Positions 28,051 through 40,826 of a stretch of 64,000 nt of DNA are shown here, piece after piece. Both the position numbers and the translations under genes were made by a program. This DNA comes from Apteryx mantelli (Eukaryota; Chordata; Aves; Apterygiformes; Apterygidae): positions 5,952,001-6,016,000 of the forward strand of contig NC_089984.1 in the NCBI RefSeq assembly GCF_036417845.1, written 5' to 3'. The first letter of the stretch is position 1. Every line of letters starts with the position of its first letter. A model generated the notes under the pieces. The model made no database searches and was not told the origin of the DNA. It saw nothing but the letters and a program-made list of their open reading frames with translations.

Positions 28051-31000
28051 AAACAAAACACTCCCCCACATCCACACAACTAAACTGTTGGTACTTCTAC
28101 TAAAAATCTTCAATATATGAAGTTATATGTTTACAGTTTATAGAGATACCAAGTGAAAAATATCACAGTGTTCTATCATCCGTGGATGAGCTCCTATGCA
28201 AAGGCCCATATCCTGCTTCCTGAAAAAAGAAATAGAGCAAGTAAAAGCATTCCATTCATTTGCTTTGCATTTTAATAAATTAAAATTTTGATTTTGCATA
28301 ATAATTATGAAACTGTACCCTTAGAAAATTCACCAGTGGTATTCTAACCTGTACAGGCAAGATTGGCAGTGCACTAGTATATTTAAACTGAAACAGCTCT
28401 TTGCCGAAAGAATGTTCTCCTACAAACCTTGGTTTCTATAGGAGATAGCAAAAAAACAAAACAAAAAAGTCACCATGGCCCTAAAACTCACAAAATGCAT
28501 GTCATTTTCTGCTTGCTTGGATGTGGAATCAGCAAAATGTAAAGAAATTTGCATCTAAACTTCTCACTTTACAGCTTCTAAAAATAGAGTTGGAGCTTTG
28601 GTCTCATCTGAATATCTAAAACAACTAGAAAGCTAGAAATATTTCATGCTGAACCTCTGCTCAGTTTACTGCTGGTATACCCATTTAAGTCAATATTACA
28701 GTAGTCTGTCAGATTACTGCTTTACTGACAGCAATTCCAAGTTATTTTTCTAAACTAGGATAACCTTAACATACACGTAGTAAGGTAAGATGTTTGGAAG
28801 TGCATATCTTCAGCTATGTGTTCCAAAAATCAGTTTCAACAAACAAGTCCTAAATGAAAACTGCCCCAGAAATCTTTAGGCACCCCACAAGCCTCCAAGT
28901 ATTACTCTTAAGAATAACTGTATAAGTAAATTTTCCTTCCTAAAACTATTTTCGATGAAAGGGCTAAACAAAGGTGAGTCAATCAACAATGCTTTAAAAC
29001 ATAGTCATCTTTTTTGCTAATTCACATGCATTTTGTATAGCTTTTTACCAGTTATTCAGAAACTAATTTGCAGAAACACAAGGCTAACAGCAACCAGCAC
29101 GCAAAGAAAGATGATGGCTTGTGCTGGATTGAGTAGACATTTCACACCAGTATATACTCCATTCAGGTTTGTCCGTTTCAGAATCTATACTTGGTAGAAG
29201 AGAGGAGAAAAAGGAGAGGACAGGGAAAGGAGCTAGTAAGACATTTATCATTGGAGGCTCTGGAGCTTCAAGTCAGCATGTTATATAAAATTCATCATGC
29301 CAGATATTAGTACTTAGCTTTTTCAGCAAGTAAGATATTAGTCACAGTCAGTAGCTCTACAGATAGTCATAGCATTCTCTAGCAGAACAAGTGCTAGAAA
29401 AAGAGAGAGAAAGGACTGATGTACAAGGTGAGATTGTACCTTCTTAGATGCACACTATTTGAAGACGTAATAGGCAGCCACACCAGTAACTGCAGCAGCA
29501 AGGGTACCTGCAGCATCACAGGGGCTGGAAGGAGCCCTTTAATGGTCTAAATAAATGGTGCTTAATTGATTAAGTAGCAGGTAACACACCAAGGAGCATT
29601 CAGGGGCCTGTTTCAGAAGACTAAAGGCAATTTTCACTCAAGTAGCTGCCCAGAAGCCATTACTGATGCAAGCACATTTTTAAACACAAAACAAGGAGAG
29701 AAGAGAGGAAAAAAACCCACCCCTATATACAACAGTTATATTTTGTTCCATAAGATCCGGGAAGATTCCTCGTCTCATCACACAAGCAGAAAGGAGTTGT
29801 ACTCCAAAGGAAGCAGGTCCTGTACTCCAAAAGGCCTCTGGACACTAAGTTACAACTACAAAAGAAATGCTAATGCTCAAATGATCCACACTGCAGCATG
29901 AAAGAGTTTCTCACAAAACTTCTTGCTCTAGTGGCAGTATTTATAGCAAAGGAATACAGGATGTTTCCAATGCAATAAATAAGAAGAAGAAACAAGCAGC
30001 TTTTAGCCTATTAGGAAGGGAAAACGTCATATTGTCTTGTCACATGTTTTTATTCAGCTTTGTTATTCTGAGTTCTACCTGAAGATTACTTAAAGCTGTT
30101 CGATAAAGCACATTTATTTTTACTAACACCACCTAAAGCTAACAAAAAAAGCAGACTGATCACGCTGTCACCCTGATCATGAGAAGGCACCATGAAACTG
30201 CAGATTGCAATACATACGCTTACAACTGAAATAAAAAGTGAGCGCTGCTCCCACCACCACTTCAGAAACATAAGTACGTACATCCCATGCTTCTTCAGAA
30301 AGGCAGCCAGCTGGTCATTATCTACGGCAGAAAAGGTCCGTCTCTCCAGACACTAAGTACTTCTTTCCTTAAAGGCCAAGAAAGGGAAATTAAGTGGCTT
30401 CCCCCTCTTTATTCCCCTCCGATAACTGTAATAAGCAGCAGGATTAGCAGTGAGCATCGAGGCTTGTTTCCAGCTAGATTTAGTAATTGTGAAGAAAAGA
30501 TCCATTTGACTGTTGTTTGCCTCAAACCTACACCCCGAGTGCAGTAACAGCTATGACACGCAAGGTCTCAGCCGGAAAGCGCTTGATGGCATAGTCAAGC
30601 TTCTGCCATGGCTCTATTACTCAGAAGATAAAACTCCAAATATGCAGTTGGATATCATGAAGATGTTATTTCTGTATCCTAAGCATAACAGAGCTGTGAG
30701 TCTTTTCTGCACTTCATCCCTTAATCAAGTTAAATACACCTTTCTGTCTCTTCTCTTCAGGACACAATAGTTAACATACTATGCAGAACCTTTGAACTTC
30801 ATAGTTCAACCCTAATTACTGCATACAAAGCCAATTAATGTTTCATCAGAACTGCAGATAGAGAGAAAAAAACCATACAGTCAGAGGCAGATTATTTTTC
30901 CTATCAAACTATCTGCAAAAACATCACAAAACCTATCACAATTAAGCATGCAGACAGTAATTACAGCTGTTAAAAGTAAGAAATTTTATGTTGAGTCACA

Positions 31001-31381
31001 TGTAATGTTTTGTTCCTTCAGGATCCTCCCCCCCCCCCAAAAAAAAAAGTAACTGAAAGCCAAACAACTTTGAAGTCTCTTACAGCAAGAAAGAGGAAAG
31101 ACCTATCTCCAGGCAGAAGCCTTACTGCAGACAAATGTTTCCCATTATGAGCACTCTATTTAGCAAGGGGAAAAAGTAACAACACTAGAAAGACCTCAAG
31201 CAGTGCTATGTTAAGAACAACACCTTTGCACAAAATAAAGTTAACAGAATATAAAACAGGAATATAAAAGAAGCCACTGAAGTGCTCTGATGTGCCATCA
31301 AAATCTTGTATTTATAATAATAACGGATCACAAAGTAAAATACAAAACATTACAATAGTTCATCTGCATCCCATTCTTCAT

Positions 31382-31412
31382 CTATTTTTTTTTTTTCTTT
31401 CTTTCTTTTTCC
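31382..31412. repeat. T-rich and CTTT low-complexity tract
   Basis: A run of about 14 T residues followed by CTTT units. Confidence 0.75.
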
Positions 31413-34091
31413 CTGCCTGGAACCCTCTCCTTCCCCTCTAGCCTGGAAAACAGCTAGGTTCCCAGAGAGTCAGCAAGTTTTATTTATACAGACCAGCAAA
31501 TTATCAAGCTGACTTTCAATATAGTTTAACTTGAACTTCATTAACTGCTTTCAAAAAGATGACAATATTACACTTACGAGGGTATACTTAGGGTAATATT
31601 TTCAGTTCTGCAATGAATTATGTAGATATTGCTCACAGTGAAAGTTGAAAGGTTTTACATTCAAGTAAGATACAATAAATCAAAATTTCTCTCCCAGGAA
31701 GTCACACAGATTTCCAGTGCCCATTTCATGCATCTAGAGCAGCCTAGAGCAGAAGTTGTCGGACTCAGCAAAATATCATTGCAGTAAGAGAGAAGACATT
31801 GCGGGGGGGGGGGAAGCAATACACCTTTCTCCTCATAGTGTGTCTAATTAAATTTCTTCAGACTGTAGACAAGCTAGAGACACCTGCTCATTCTTACAGG
31901 CTTCAGGCCTGAAAGTTTACAGAGACCGTTAACAAGGATGGGGAAAGCCTCACATAACTCAGCAACTATGATTGACAATTAATACTAAGGTGCAAGCTCT
32001 GTCCCAGTGCAGAGATAAAGCCAGAGTTGGAAAATTCAATTGTAAACACAACTCAAAAAAGGGAATTCTAATCACTTTGGATTAAACAAGTTTTATGCGT
32101 AGCACTTTTTTAGTCTAGGCAGAGAGAGCCAGTCACTACCAGATAAGTATAACTGTCTTCAAATAAACTGTTTCATAGAACATCTTTTTCAAGGCAAATT
32201 ATGGCCAAAATAAGGCATTTAGAAGTGTTTTAAGCTACCTCATGCTTACAAATTGAGAAAAAAGAGGGAAAATAAGAGAACTAAGTTATCCTAACATAAA
32301 AGCAGAATTCATAGGACACTGGTACATAGTACAAAAAACCAGAAATGTCTTAAACCTGGAAAGTGTGACAATAAATGGTGGAAAGCTTTATTTTTTGCTT
32401 TGTTTTCTCTAGAAAAGCTTGAAGGAGGCACAGTAACAGATTTTGAGGGTGTTAAAGTTACCAGAAAGTAATCAGTTGGGGGGGGGGGGGGTTGTGTGTT
32501 CAGTGAAAATGAGGTAAGGGCTTACTTCACTTTTCAAAGATAATTCAGTATGATAGACTTGAGTACCAACATGAACCTCTAGTGAAGTTTCAGTTAGCTC
32601 ACTCAAGGATTCATACAGTATGGTCTCCATGTACTTTATACTGTCTGTCTCAGAGAGCAATGATAGCAATTAAGTTCTCTTCATGTGTCTGCAAGCCATG
32701 TACTTCTGTGTTCCCAAGATTATAAGAAAGCTTGTAAATATTCATGAGCAGCAAAAGAATTCCAACTTGAAGCATCATCAGCTCTAAATGGTGGCTAGAA
32801 AAATCACATCCTGAAGGAGCCAAATAGAGCTCTTCTACCATCAAACCCATATACTAGCTAGTTCAGATGCCCAGTGAACATGTATATATGCCTATCATTT
32901 GCTTGTCAAATGACAATGAAGATTCTATCTGGTGTAGAAATACACACAAATTATGTAAATATTGCCTTGAAAAGTACAGTGGTGCTGCAACATTGTAATT
33001 CCAGGAACAAGCAGCCCTCCACAGTGTACTCTATTATATAAAATGTCAGTCTAATCACAGTAATTCCACTTCACAAATGTTACCAAATCTCATAAATGAA
33101 AGCACAAGCGTGGATAAGTGTTTAGGATGAGTCAATTACACACCTACCTCCCTTGAAGGACAAATTAAGAAATCATACTATGACTGACCACAAGGACAAT
33201 AACCTTTAAGAGAACGGAATGCTTGTTTTAAATTCTGAAAGCAGAATTGATCCAAGCTTAGGTGTTCCAGTCTATTCCTCTTCTTCAGTGCTACTTCAAT
33301 AATTTAGGGGACATTGAGTTCCTAACCTTGAGGAATAAAACTGTGTCACAAACTGGAGTCTGATTACTTTTCAGCCCAAGACAAAACACTAGGCAGAACC
33401 TTATGTCAGAGTGAAAAGTTGACTAATGCCATCAACAGCAGTTTTTGCTTCCATGCTTGCCCAACAGGCAGGTCAGAAGAACAGCGACTTTGTTAATCTC
33501 ACTGCCAGAGATACAAAGCCTGCAGTATTCTACTCCATCCACAGCAGTCTGTTACCCATTTACTTGGGACAGAAAGGGAAGGATGTCCTGCAACAGATAT
33601 GATAATGTTGTCTATGTTATTGACCACAAATGGAAAAAAAGCAAAATGCTGTAATTATAAGCAAACGTTCAGCACAAGTAAAGGAGCTGCTATATAGAGA
33701 AAGACTGAATGGCCTACAAGAGCACTTAACAGAAACAAGACAACCTTTGGAGAAAGATAAAACATAACTGTTTAACATGCAATTTACAGAAAGATGCATT
33801 TCACAAATGCCCATGGTATTAATGCTTTTCTTGCACTCCTTTCCTATAGCATCCTTGCCAACTCAAGAGACCATCCCTGCAGATTCTCATATACTGCTTT
33901 ACTCAATCTAGCTAAATAATGAAGAGGAGTACTCTGTGGAACTGTTTGTTTAAAATTACTCTCGAGTATTAAATGCCAAGAGGAAATATGGAAATGGTCA
34001 CTCCTACACACAACAGTGAGTAGCTGATTCAAAATTGTGATGTATTTTTAATCAGTACATGTGCAAATCTGAGTCATGATCTTTATCTTAG

Positions 34092-34130
34092 GATAAAATT
34101 ATTCTTACATGGAGATAAAATTATTCTTGG
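34092..34130 (+). repeat. Short tandem duplication
   Basis: GATAAAATTATTCTT occurs twice, separated by a few bases (period about 22 bp). Confidence 0.7.
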
Positions 34131-34670
34131 ACACCATAACTCTATTCAACTCTGTGGTCAGAGAAATCCGTGGCTTTTTGGCTTCAAACTCAAACTCTGT
34201 TTTGCACTGTCAGCTTCTTGTTACCTGGCAATAAGCAAGACTCAATCACCCCAACAAGCAAGTATAAATGGATGTTTCAACATGCACCACAATTTCTCCA
34301 CCCAATCCCACTTTTTCAGGTGGGAGAAGAACAGGTATACAGTGAGACCCTGACTGGAAACATTTTAAAAGCTATACCACTTCAGAGACCCACCTGGCCA
34401 GTAAGCTCTGTGGATAACATGACATTGTACTAGGATTTTTAAGAGAGCAAAAAGTTCTAGTAACAACCATTTTAAAGAATCAAAAAAGTTCTACTAAAGC
34501 AAAAGCTTTTCAGGAAAAAAACAAAACAAAACACTGCTTCAAAACAGCAAAATCGCCACTGAATAACCAACCTGATATGTTGCAGTGGGCAGTTTGCAAG
34601 TAAGTCAGAACATTCAATCTAAAGCAATGCTGCAGCCAAAAAGGAGTGTGGATATTCACATAACACTTAC

Positions 34671-34831
34671 CCCTACTGCAGCCTTGCCTTTGCTTGCCTG
34701 GAAGTAGTCCCGAATGACATGACCTCTGCTGCCTCCGTTCTTCTGGTCAATGCATGACACTGTAGTCTGAGTGACAGCCAAATAGTGCTGCATCATATTT
34801 TTTCCAGGCAGTTCAACAAGCACAAGAACAG
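34671..34831 (-). other. Coding-like segment with splice-like ends, unidentified
   Basis: A 161-nt stretch on the minus strand is open in one frame for 53 codons. It contains MMQHYLAVTQTTV and later RGHVIRDYFQASKGKAAVG. It ends at a consensus donor (GGG then GTAAGT) and is preceded by a pyrimidine-rich AG (ending GATAAG), with an in-frame stop just upstream. I do not recognise the protein. The exon would start one base into a codon while MCU exon 1 ends in phase 0, so it would not continue the MCU frame. It may be an alternative or cryptic exon, a nested-gene exon, a pseudogene scrap or chance. Confidence 0.25.
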
Positions 34832-36314
34832 CTTATCGGGAACTTGCAACAGGAAGGGAGCATTCTTCAATATACTTCTTTAATTCAGAAAGGAGTATGT
34901 TGAGTTTGTTTCATTATTAGCAATATATATTGCTTGTAATACAACTCTTTCTTCCAAAAACAGACTAGAGCTTGGTTCTCTTGAATCCTTTGAACACAAG
35001 TCCAAATGAAAAACCTATTCTCCTTTTACATGCAATATCCCCAAATTCATGGGAAATTATACAGCACTGTATCGATGTCATTACCAAACCTACTTAACAT
35101 TTCGTCAGTGGAATTCCTGTTACCACAATTTCTACCTTAAAAACAAGTTTGTTGATAACGGGAACAGCCTTGCAGCAAGCAGCTGTCTCCCTTATGAGCT
35201 TTTTATGCAGCAGATGCCGTTATGCATCATAAATATGCCATGTTCTATCATGCGATGAAACATTCTTCGACTCCCCCTCTCCCCTCTGCAGAAAGCCAAG
35301 AGGATTTCCCAAGTAACATGATAAATTAAAGCATTTTCATTCCAAAAAAGGAAGCACATTTTTTCCCCCTGGGAAATCTCTGCACTTTTCAGTTCAATGT
35401 TATTTGAGGCAAAAATTATTTTCTTCCTGTCAGCCTCCCCTCCTATCTCTCTCCCACAGAGCCACCTCCCTCACAAAAGAACCTTTACAATGTTTCAGAC
35501 GGGTTCCCGATTAAGAAAAATGGCTTAAGAAAGGCTGCTGCATTGCATATTAACTGTGTCCAATTTTGTCTGGAACCAGAAAACAGAAATGGGACATGGT
35601 ATATCAAATTGCACAGAACTTTTCCTGTACAAGGATTATATTGTCATTGCATATGTAATGCTTCCCACTGAGAACAAAAATTATCATCCAGGCTTGAGGT
35701 ATATGCAACCTGAGAGATTTCAGCATCATGCTTTCTTGACAGCTATGGATATCTCCCCAGTCTTCCACTTCCCCTCCTTTTTCCCCTTAAAAGATTCATT
35801 TGTCAGAGTAGTATGCAAAGCTCTTACTTTTGGAGGCACTTTGCCAGTCAGAAGACTGCCACTGTAAGTTCAAATGAGTAAGGGAAACAACATGGGTAAA
35901 TGATGAGAAAATAGTGTTTAAAAAAACCCTGGTTTTGTTAAGCAGTGAGATTAAACCTGTTTCCTTTTACAATAACCTGTCACAACCAATCTCTATGATT
36001 TCAAGATGTTACCTTAGAGTCCACTGTTCTGATTAAATTTCATAACCAGCATTCTGACTGATAAATCCCCATTTGCTGTTCATTCTATGGATTCCATTTG
36101 CAATTTGAAAAGAAAGCAGCAGCACAAGAAATGGTTTTGTAGCAAAAGAGGATTAGGGTTTAGCACAATCATCTGTAGTAATTTTCTGATTTCAAACATT
36201 TGCAGTGCCAAGATGTGAGGAAGTGGGTTGGAGAAATGATCCCAGAAAAGCAAACCTGCGTAGAACTACCTATATAGTTATTCCATAAGTTAATCAGTTG
36301 CTGTCAGTGTTTCA

Positions 36315-36404
36315 CCAGAATACAAGTCTCAATCAATCATAAAGATACAGACTTCCACGAGAATACAAGACTTAATTGTTCATAAAGATACAGGCTACAA
36401 TTAC
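36315..36404 (+). repeat. Tandem duplication, two ~44-bp units
   Basis: Two adjacent units share 'agaatacaag' followed by 'tcataaagatacag'. They differ at scattered positions, so the duplication is not recent. Confidence 0.7.
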
Positions 36405-39017
36405 GAGATAGCCACTCTGAGCACATCACATGTTCCATGCAAACTTCCGTTTTAAATATTTAAGTTTCAAGAACTCAGGAAAGCTCTTATTGAAACCTAA
36501 ATTTTCCTTCAAGTTAGAACTAGTGTATTATTTCCATTATGAAGTACTTCCTAGACCCTGCTCTGTGAGGGAGTACTCTAAATTAACACAGTCCCTTAGC
36601 TAAGGGTCTACAGTACATAAAGCAACTGACAGGTAGATGTAAGGATGAAGGAATCCATGGGAAGGAGAACAGAAGCTGACACAGAATAAACAATAATGGT
36701 TCAGCAGATCCCACCAATGCCAAGTTTTAACTGACAATGAACAAACTCGTATGTCAAGGTATTATCTCCTGCTAATTGGAAGCTTACTTTTTATGAATCA
36801 TTGACAGAACTGATGAATTTACAAGGAACACGTCAGATTCTAACTGAATGGTTCTTAAAATTGCTGTTTTAGTTTCTTCTAAAACATACAAATCTCAAAC
36901 AGAGAAGCAAAACATTTACATTACTATATTTAGGGAACACATTTTTCCTTAGCAACTCCATAAAGCTGCAAGTTACAGACTCCTCTTTTAGTAAGGTACA
37001 ATAATAATTGACATGAGATCATCCAAATACACTCACTGCACAGCTTAAGGAAACATCACATTGTTCATAATGAAATAAAACAATGGAAGTTTTGCTTATC
37101 CTGCTGCTTTTTCAAGGTAATGTGGTGATGCAGAAGGGGGATGCAGAGAGAACATGGAGTAACTTAGACTTTTCTCCAGCAACTGACCTCGGAAATTGGC
37201 GGATGGGTTGGAAACCCCATTCAGAATCTGGCAGAAAAGGATGCTGTTTGCCAGCCACTGACCCTATGATCATTTCACTCAAGAACTGATCAGAGACAGT
37301 TTCCCCACCTGAAGTTGCAGATTTATCCAAGAAATTCAGTTACTTTTGATTCCTCTTTCCAGCCCATGCATATCAACTAACTAAAGTGAAATCCAGTTGC
37401 AAAGGTGTTCTCAGATCGCTCCATATTCACGTGCTGTACAGTAAGAAGCTCCATGCAGCACCTGTCTGATAGATGTCCACAGCTCCTGCACACATACAGA
37501 GCAAAATATACTGCTTTGGGCATATTTGTAACAATTGGCTTTGCACTTTTATCTGGACCCTGTTCTCTCTTGCCCCATTTCTACAACCCCACACCACTGA
37601 GTCTATATAAACTTCAGATAACAGAAATGGAGATGCTAAGTAGGCACACATCTCAGGACTTATAAGATATAAGCAACTGAAGCTGTTACCATAGTGTTAT
37701 TCCAAACAAAAATCCTCTTAAAACAGCAATACATTCCACAAAGTATTTCCTTCAACTCTATACAGCTCCTTAGGCTGTGGCCTCAGAATAAATTCTTTTA
37801 TTCCCAGAAGGCTACCAGACAGAACGCAAGACTGAGCCACCCATTTTTATGAGTTACCAGTTTTTATGACTATTGGGGATGCAATGTAACATGCTCTTCT
37901 AGCCCAGCAGGGCAAAGTTTGAGATTGTCACAGTCTGGTACCAGCCCAAAGGAAGCCCAGCATGCAAGTCAGCCTGCCAAGTCACTGCTAACCACATTCT
38001 CTATGAATTGGTAGGTATACCACTGTCCCCGATGGAAATTCATGATTCCAGAAGTATTAAGGACCAGACACCCTTTAAGTACTTTTCAGGGAAGAGGTCT
38101 ATTTGTGGACTGTGACACTTTCCTCACCCCCACCCAGGCCAATTAAAATCTCATACCAAGTGCTATAAAAGCAGCCCTGGAGATGTACTGAATTTAGGCC
38201 ACCCCGCAGCATCTGTCACAATTCAGTAGATTGCTTCTTTGAGAAGAACAAAGGCCATCTTCAAGTAGATCTTTTATAAGTTATCTACCCAAATGAAACT
38301 CAAGTTTCAATTATTCCACTAAGCAGTTTTAGAGATTTGACAGTTACCTCATTGCATGGCAGTCCCTTCCTCCTGCAGAGCCAACATAAGTGATTCACTG
38401 AAATAAGCTTGTTCTCCACAGTTTTTCCTCTCCTACTTATCCAAGTTGTTCTATATCTCTTAATTCCTTAAAAGCTGCCAAAAATGCAGAAAAAGAGAGC
38501 GGACATGCTTCATATTTTACATGAGACATAAGTGATATCCCATAGGCTGGCCATACCGGAAAATAATTCCCTGTCACTTTCAAGTACTGCATATTTTCAT
38601 CTTCATTAAAATGACATGCCATTTGGATGACCAAATGAGACATTAATAAGGAGAAGAAAACCCTTTGCCAAAGCTTTAATAGGAAAAGAAAGGACAAGTC
38701 GTTTTCCTTTCAACATTAAATACTCAAGGACAAATCAATCTTTAAAAGTCAGATCACTCTAATTTGCCTCAAAAAGCAAGTACCAAAATATAATCAACAT
38801 ACCAGCAATATCAAAGGTGGTCTCTCACCCAGACAGCACTTCATAGATTAGAACTATTCCTCCATGACAAACAGAGAGAGCACAATACTATCTAGCAAAA
38901 ATCTGCCAAGGGCAGTTTCTCACCCACACAGGACTACCAGAGGCAATGAAAACATAGAAAGTAGCATTTGGGATCTCAGGAAATCTAACCCCTAGCTGAC
39001 ACTAGCAATACCTGCTC

Positions 39018-39055
39018 AAAAAACAAACAAACAAAACAAAAACCCAAACAATCCC
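39018..39055. repeat. (CAAA)n-like low-complexity tract
   Basis: An imperfect run of CAAA units in MCU intron 1. Confidence 0.75.
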
Positions 39056-40767
39056 CCATCACCTAAAGGTACAGTGCAATAGACTACAGCTGAGAACACC
39101 AATAAAGGCCTCATTTTCATCAACCAAACCTAACAGCAAACTAACACTGAACCTGCCTACTGACAACCTTCAGAGGCAAAACATTTGTTTCAGAGAAACT
39201 ACTCAACAAGTCCTCTTCCCAGTGAGGATTTCTTCATCTCTAAGAACAGTAAGTACCTAGAAACAGGAAAACAATTTAAATTACACATGGTTGTCATGGG
39301 AAGGCTATTTTATAGAACAGCAAACAAATGACTTGGAGCACAAATCTGAATTTAAGTCACAAAGGTTAGGTTTCACCCTCGAGAGTGGATGCATCCTAAT
39401 CTCATCAAATGCCTTACCTTTCAGATCAAGTCTAAAACCAGCTTTAGCAAACAAACAAAAAAATTTGTTTAGGGGCCTGACTTTCGTAAGGTGAGCTATA
39501 CCCATGGTATCTGAGGAGAGCTGAGAAACAGATCCATATGGAAAGAGAGCTGTCCTGGAACTTTATGGTAGTAACGTCAACCCTAGTGTGACTGTAACTT
39601 CCTTTCCCATTATAGACCCTATATACAAAGTCTTGATTATACCCATAGACTGAGCTATAAAAAAAAAGCAGTATCATCAAACAACAGTTAAAAATCCCAA
39701 TATTTTCTCCTTTCTGAATAGCCCACATCTTTCACATAAGAAGCACAGAAAGGGTACCCTGGATGCTACAAAGTAGTTTGCAGTTTCCTAAGAACAGGAC
39801 TTTACAGGCACATCAAAAGCTCTGAAATGTTTTCTTGTTTTAAAGCTGACCTCCCTTCAGAATCTGCTTTGCTCCATAAGAATAAGATTAAGAGAATGTT
39901 CTAATGACTTTCATACACCAAACAACTTTCTGATCATTCTCCACTAAGATTTGCTTTGTACAAAAAAATCCAATGCAATCTAACAGAAAAGCTGAACAGT
40001 ACAAAACTTTCGACTTAGTACTAGTCTTCCATTCTCTAGAATTAACTAAAATCAGATTCCCACTTCTCATTTGAAGTAAAAACGTTGAAAAAGTTTTCTT
40101 TACTTCCGAGCCTTTCAAAGTAGCATTCAGCTGTAGCCTTTGTTGTGGCAGTAAATCTGGTATGAGGCTATAGACCTTGTTTTGCCTTGCATTTTAAGCA
40201 ATTTAGACAGCTTTTAAGTGGGCAATGACAGCTACAAGAAATTTTTACATTTTAACCACCCTTTGCCAGGGTGAGGTGAGCAAGAAGTCAGCAGGGCAGC
40301 AAGTATATGCATGTGAGAAGGGGTGGGGAGAGGGAAGGGAGGAAAGAAGCTGGAGAAAAGGGAGCTTTAGTTTTGGTGGAGAGACCCATTTTCACAGTTA
40401 AATCACCTCATGAATTCTGAGCACATTTGAACTACAAATTCAAGCAAAATCTGTAATGAAACAAGGGAAGTGTTTAACCATTTCAATCAGGATCCTTATA
40501 AAAGAACACATACTAGGCAAGCATACTGCAGATAGAAGATAACTTCCTAGATGAGGCTTCACTGCAACATAAGTGGATTTGGCTCCAAGAGCTTTATAAA
40601 TGCAGAGAATACCCTAGCATACATAGAAGTTCTGCCAAACAGGTATTTATATGTGAGTTCAAGCCACATCCCCATCTTGACTTCTGAAGCAGTACGAGAT
40701 GCATCTTTCCTTGTTCTATAGCACTGCATATTACCACTCCTATTAAAATGAGTAAGTCATCCATCTG

Positions 40768-40826
40768 GTGCTGAGAAAAATCACAAGAGATAATCAACAT
40801 AAAACAGTCATAAAGTCTAGAGGTAT
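40768..40826 (+). repeat. Dispersed 58-bp duplication, copy A
   Basis: The block begins GTGCTGAGAAAAATCACAAG and ends GTCTAGAGGTAT. It recurs almost unchanged at 43125, in the same orientation, differing by a 2-nt indel in the middle. I do not recognise the sequence as a known repeat family. Confidence 0.85.
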
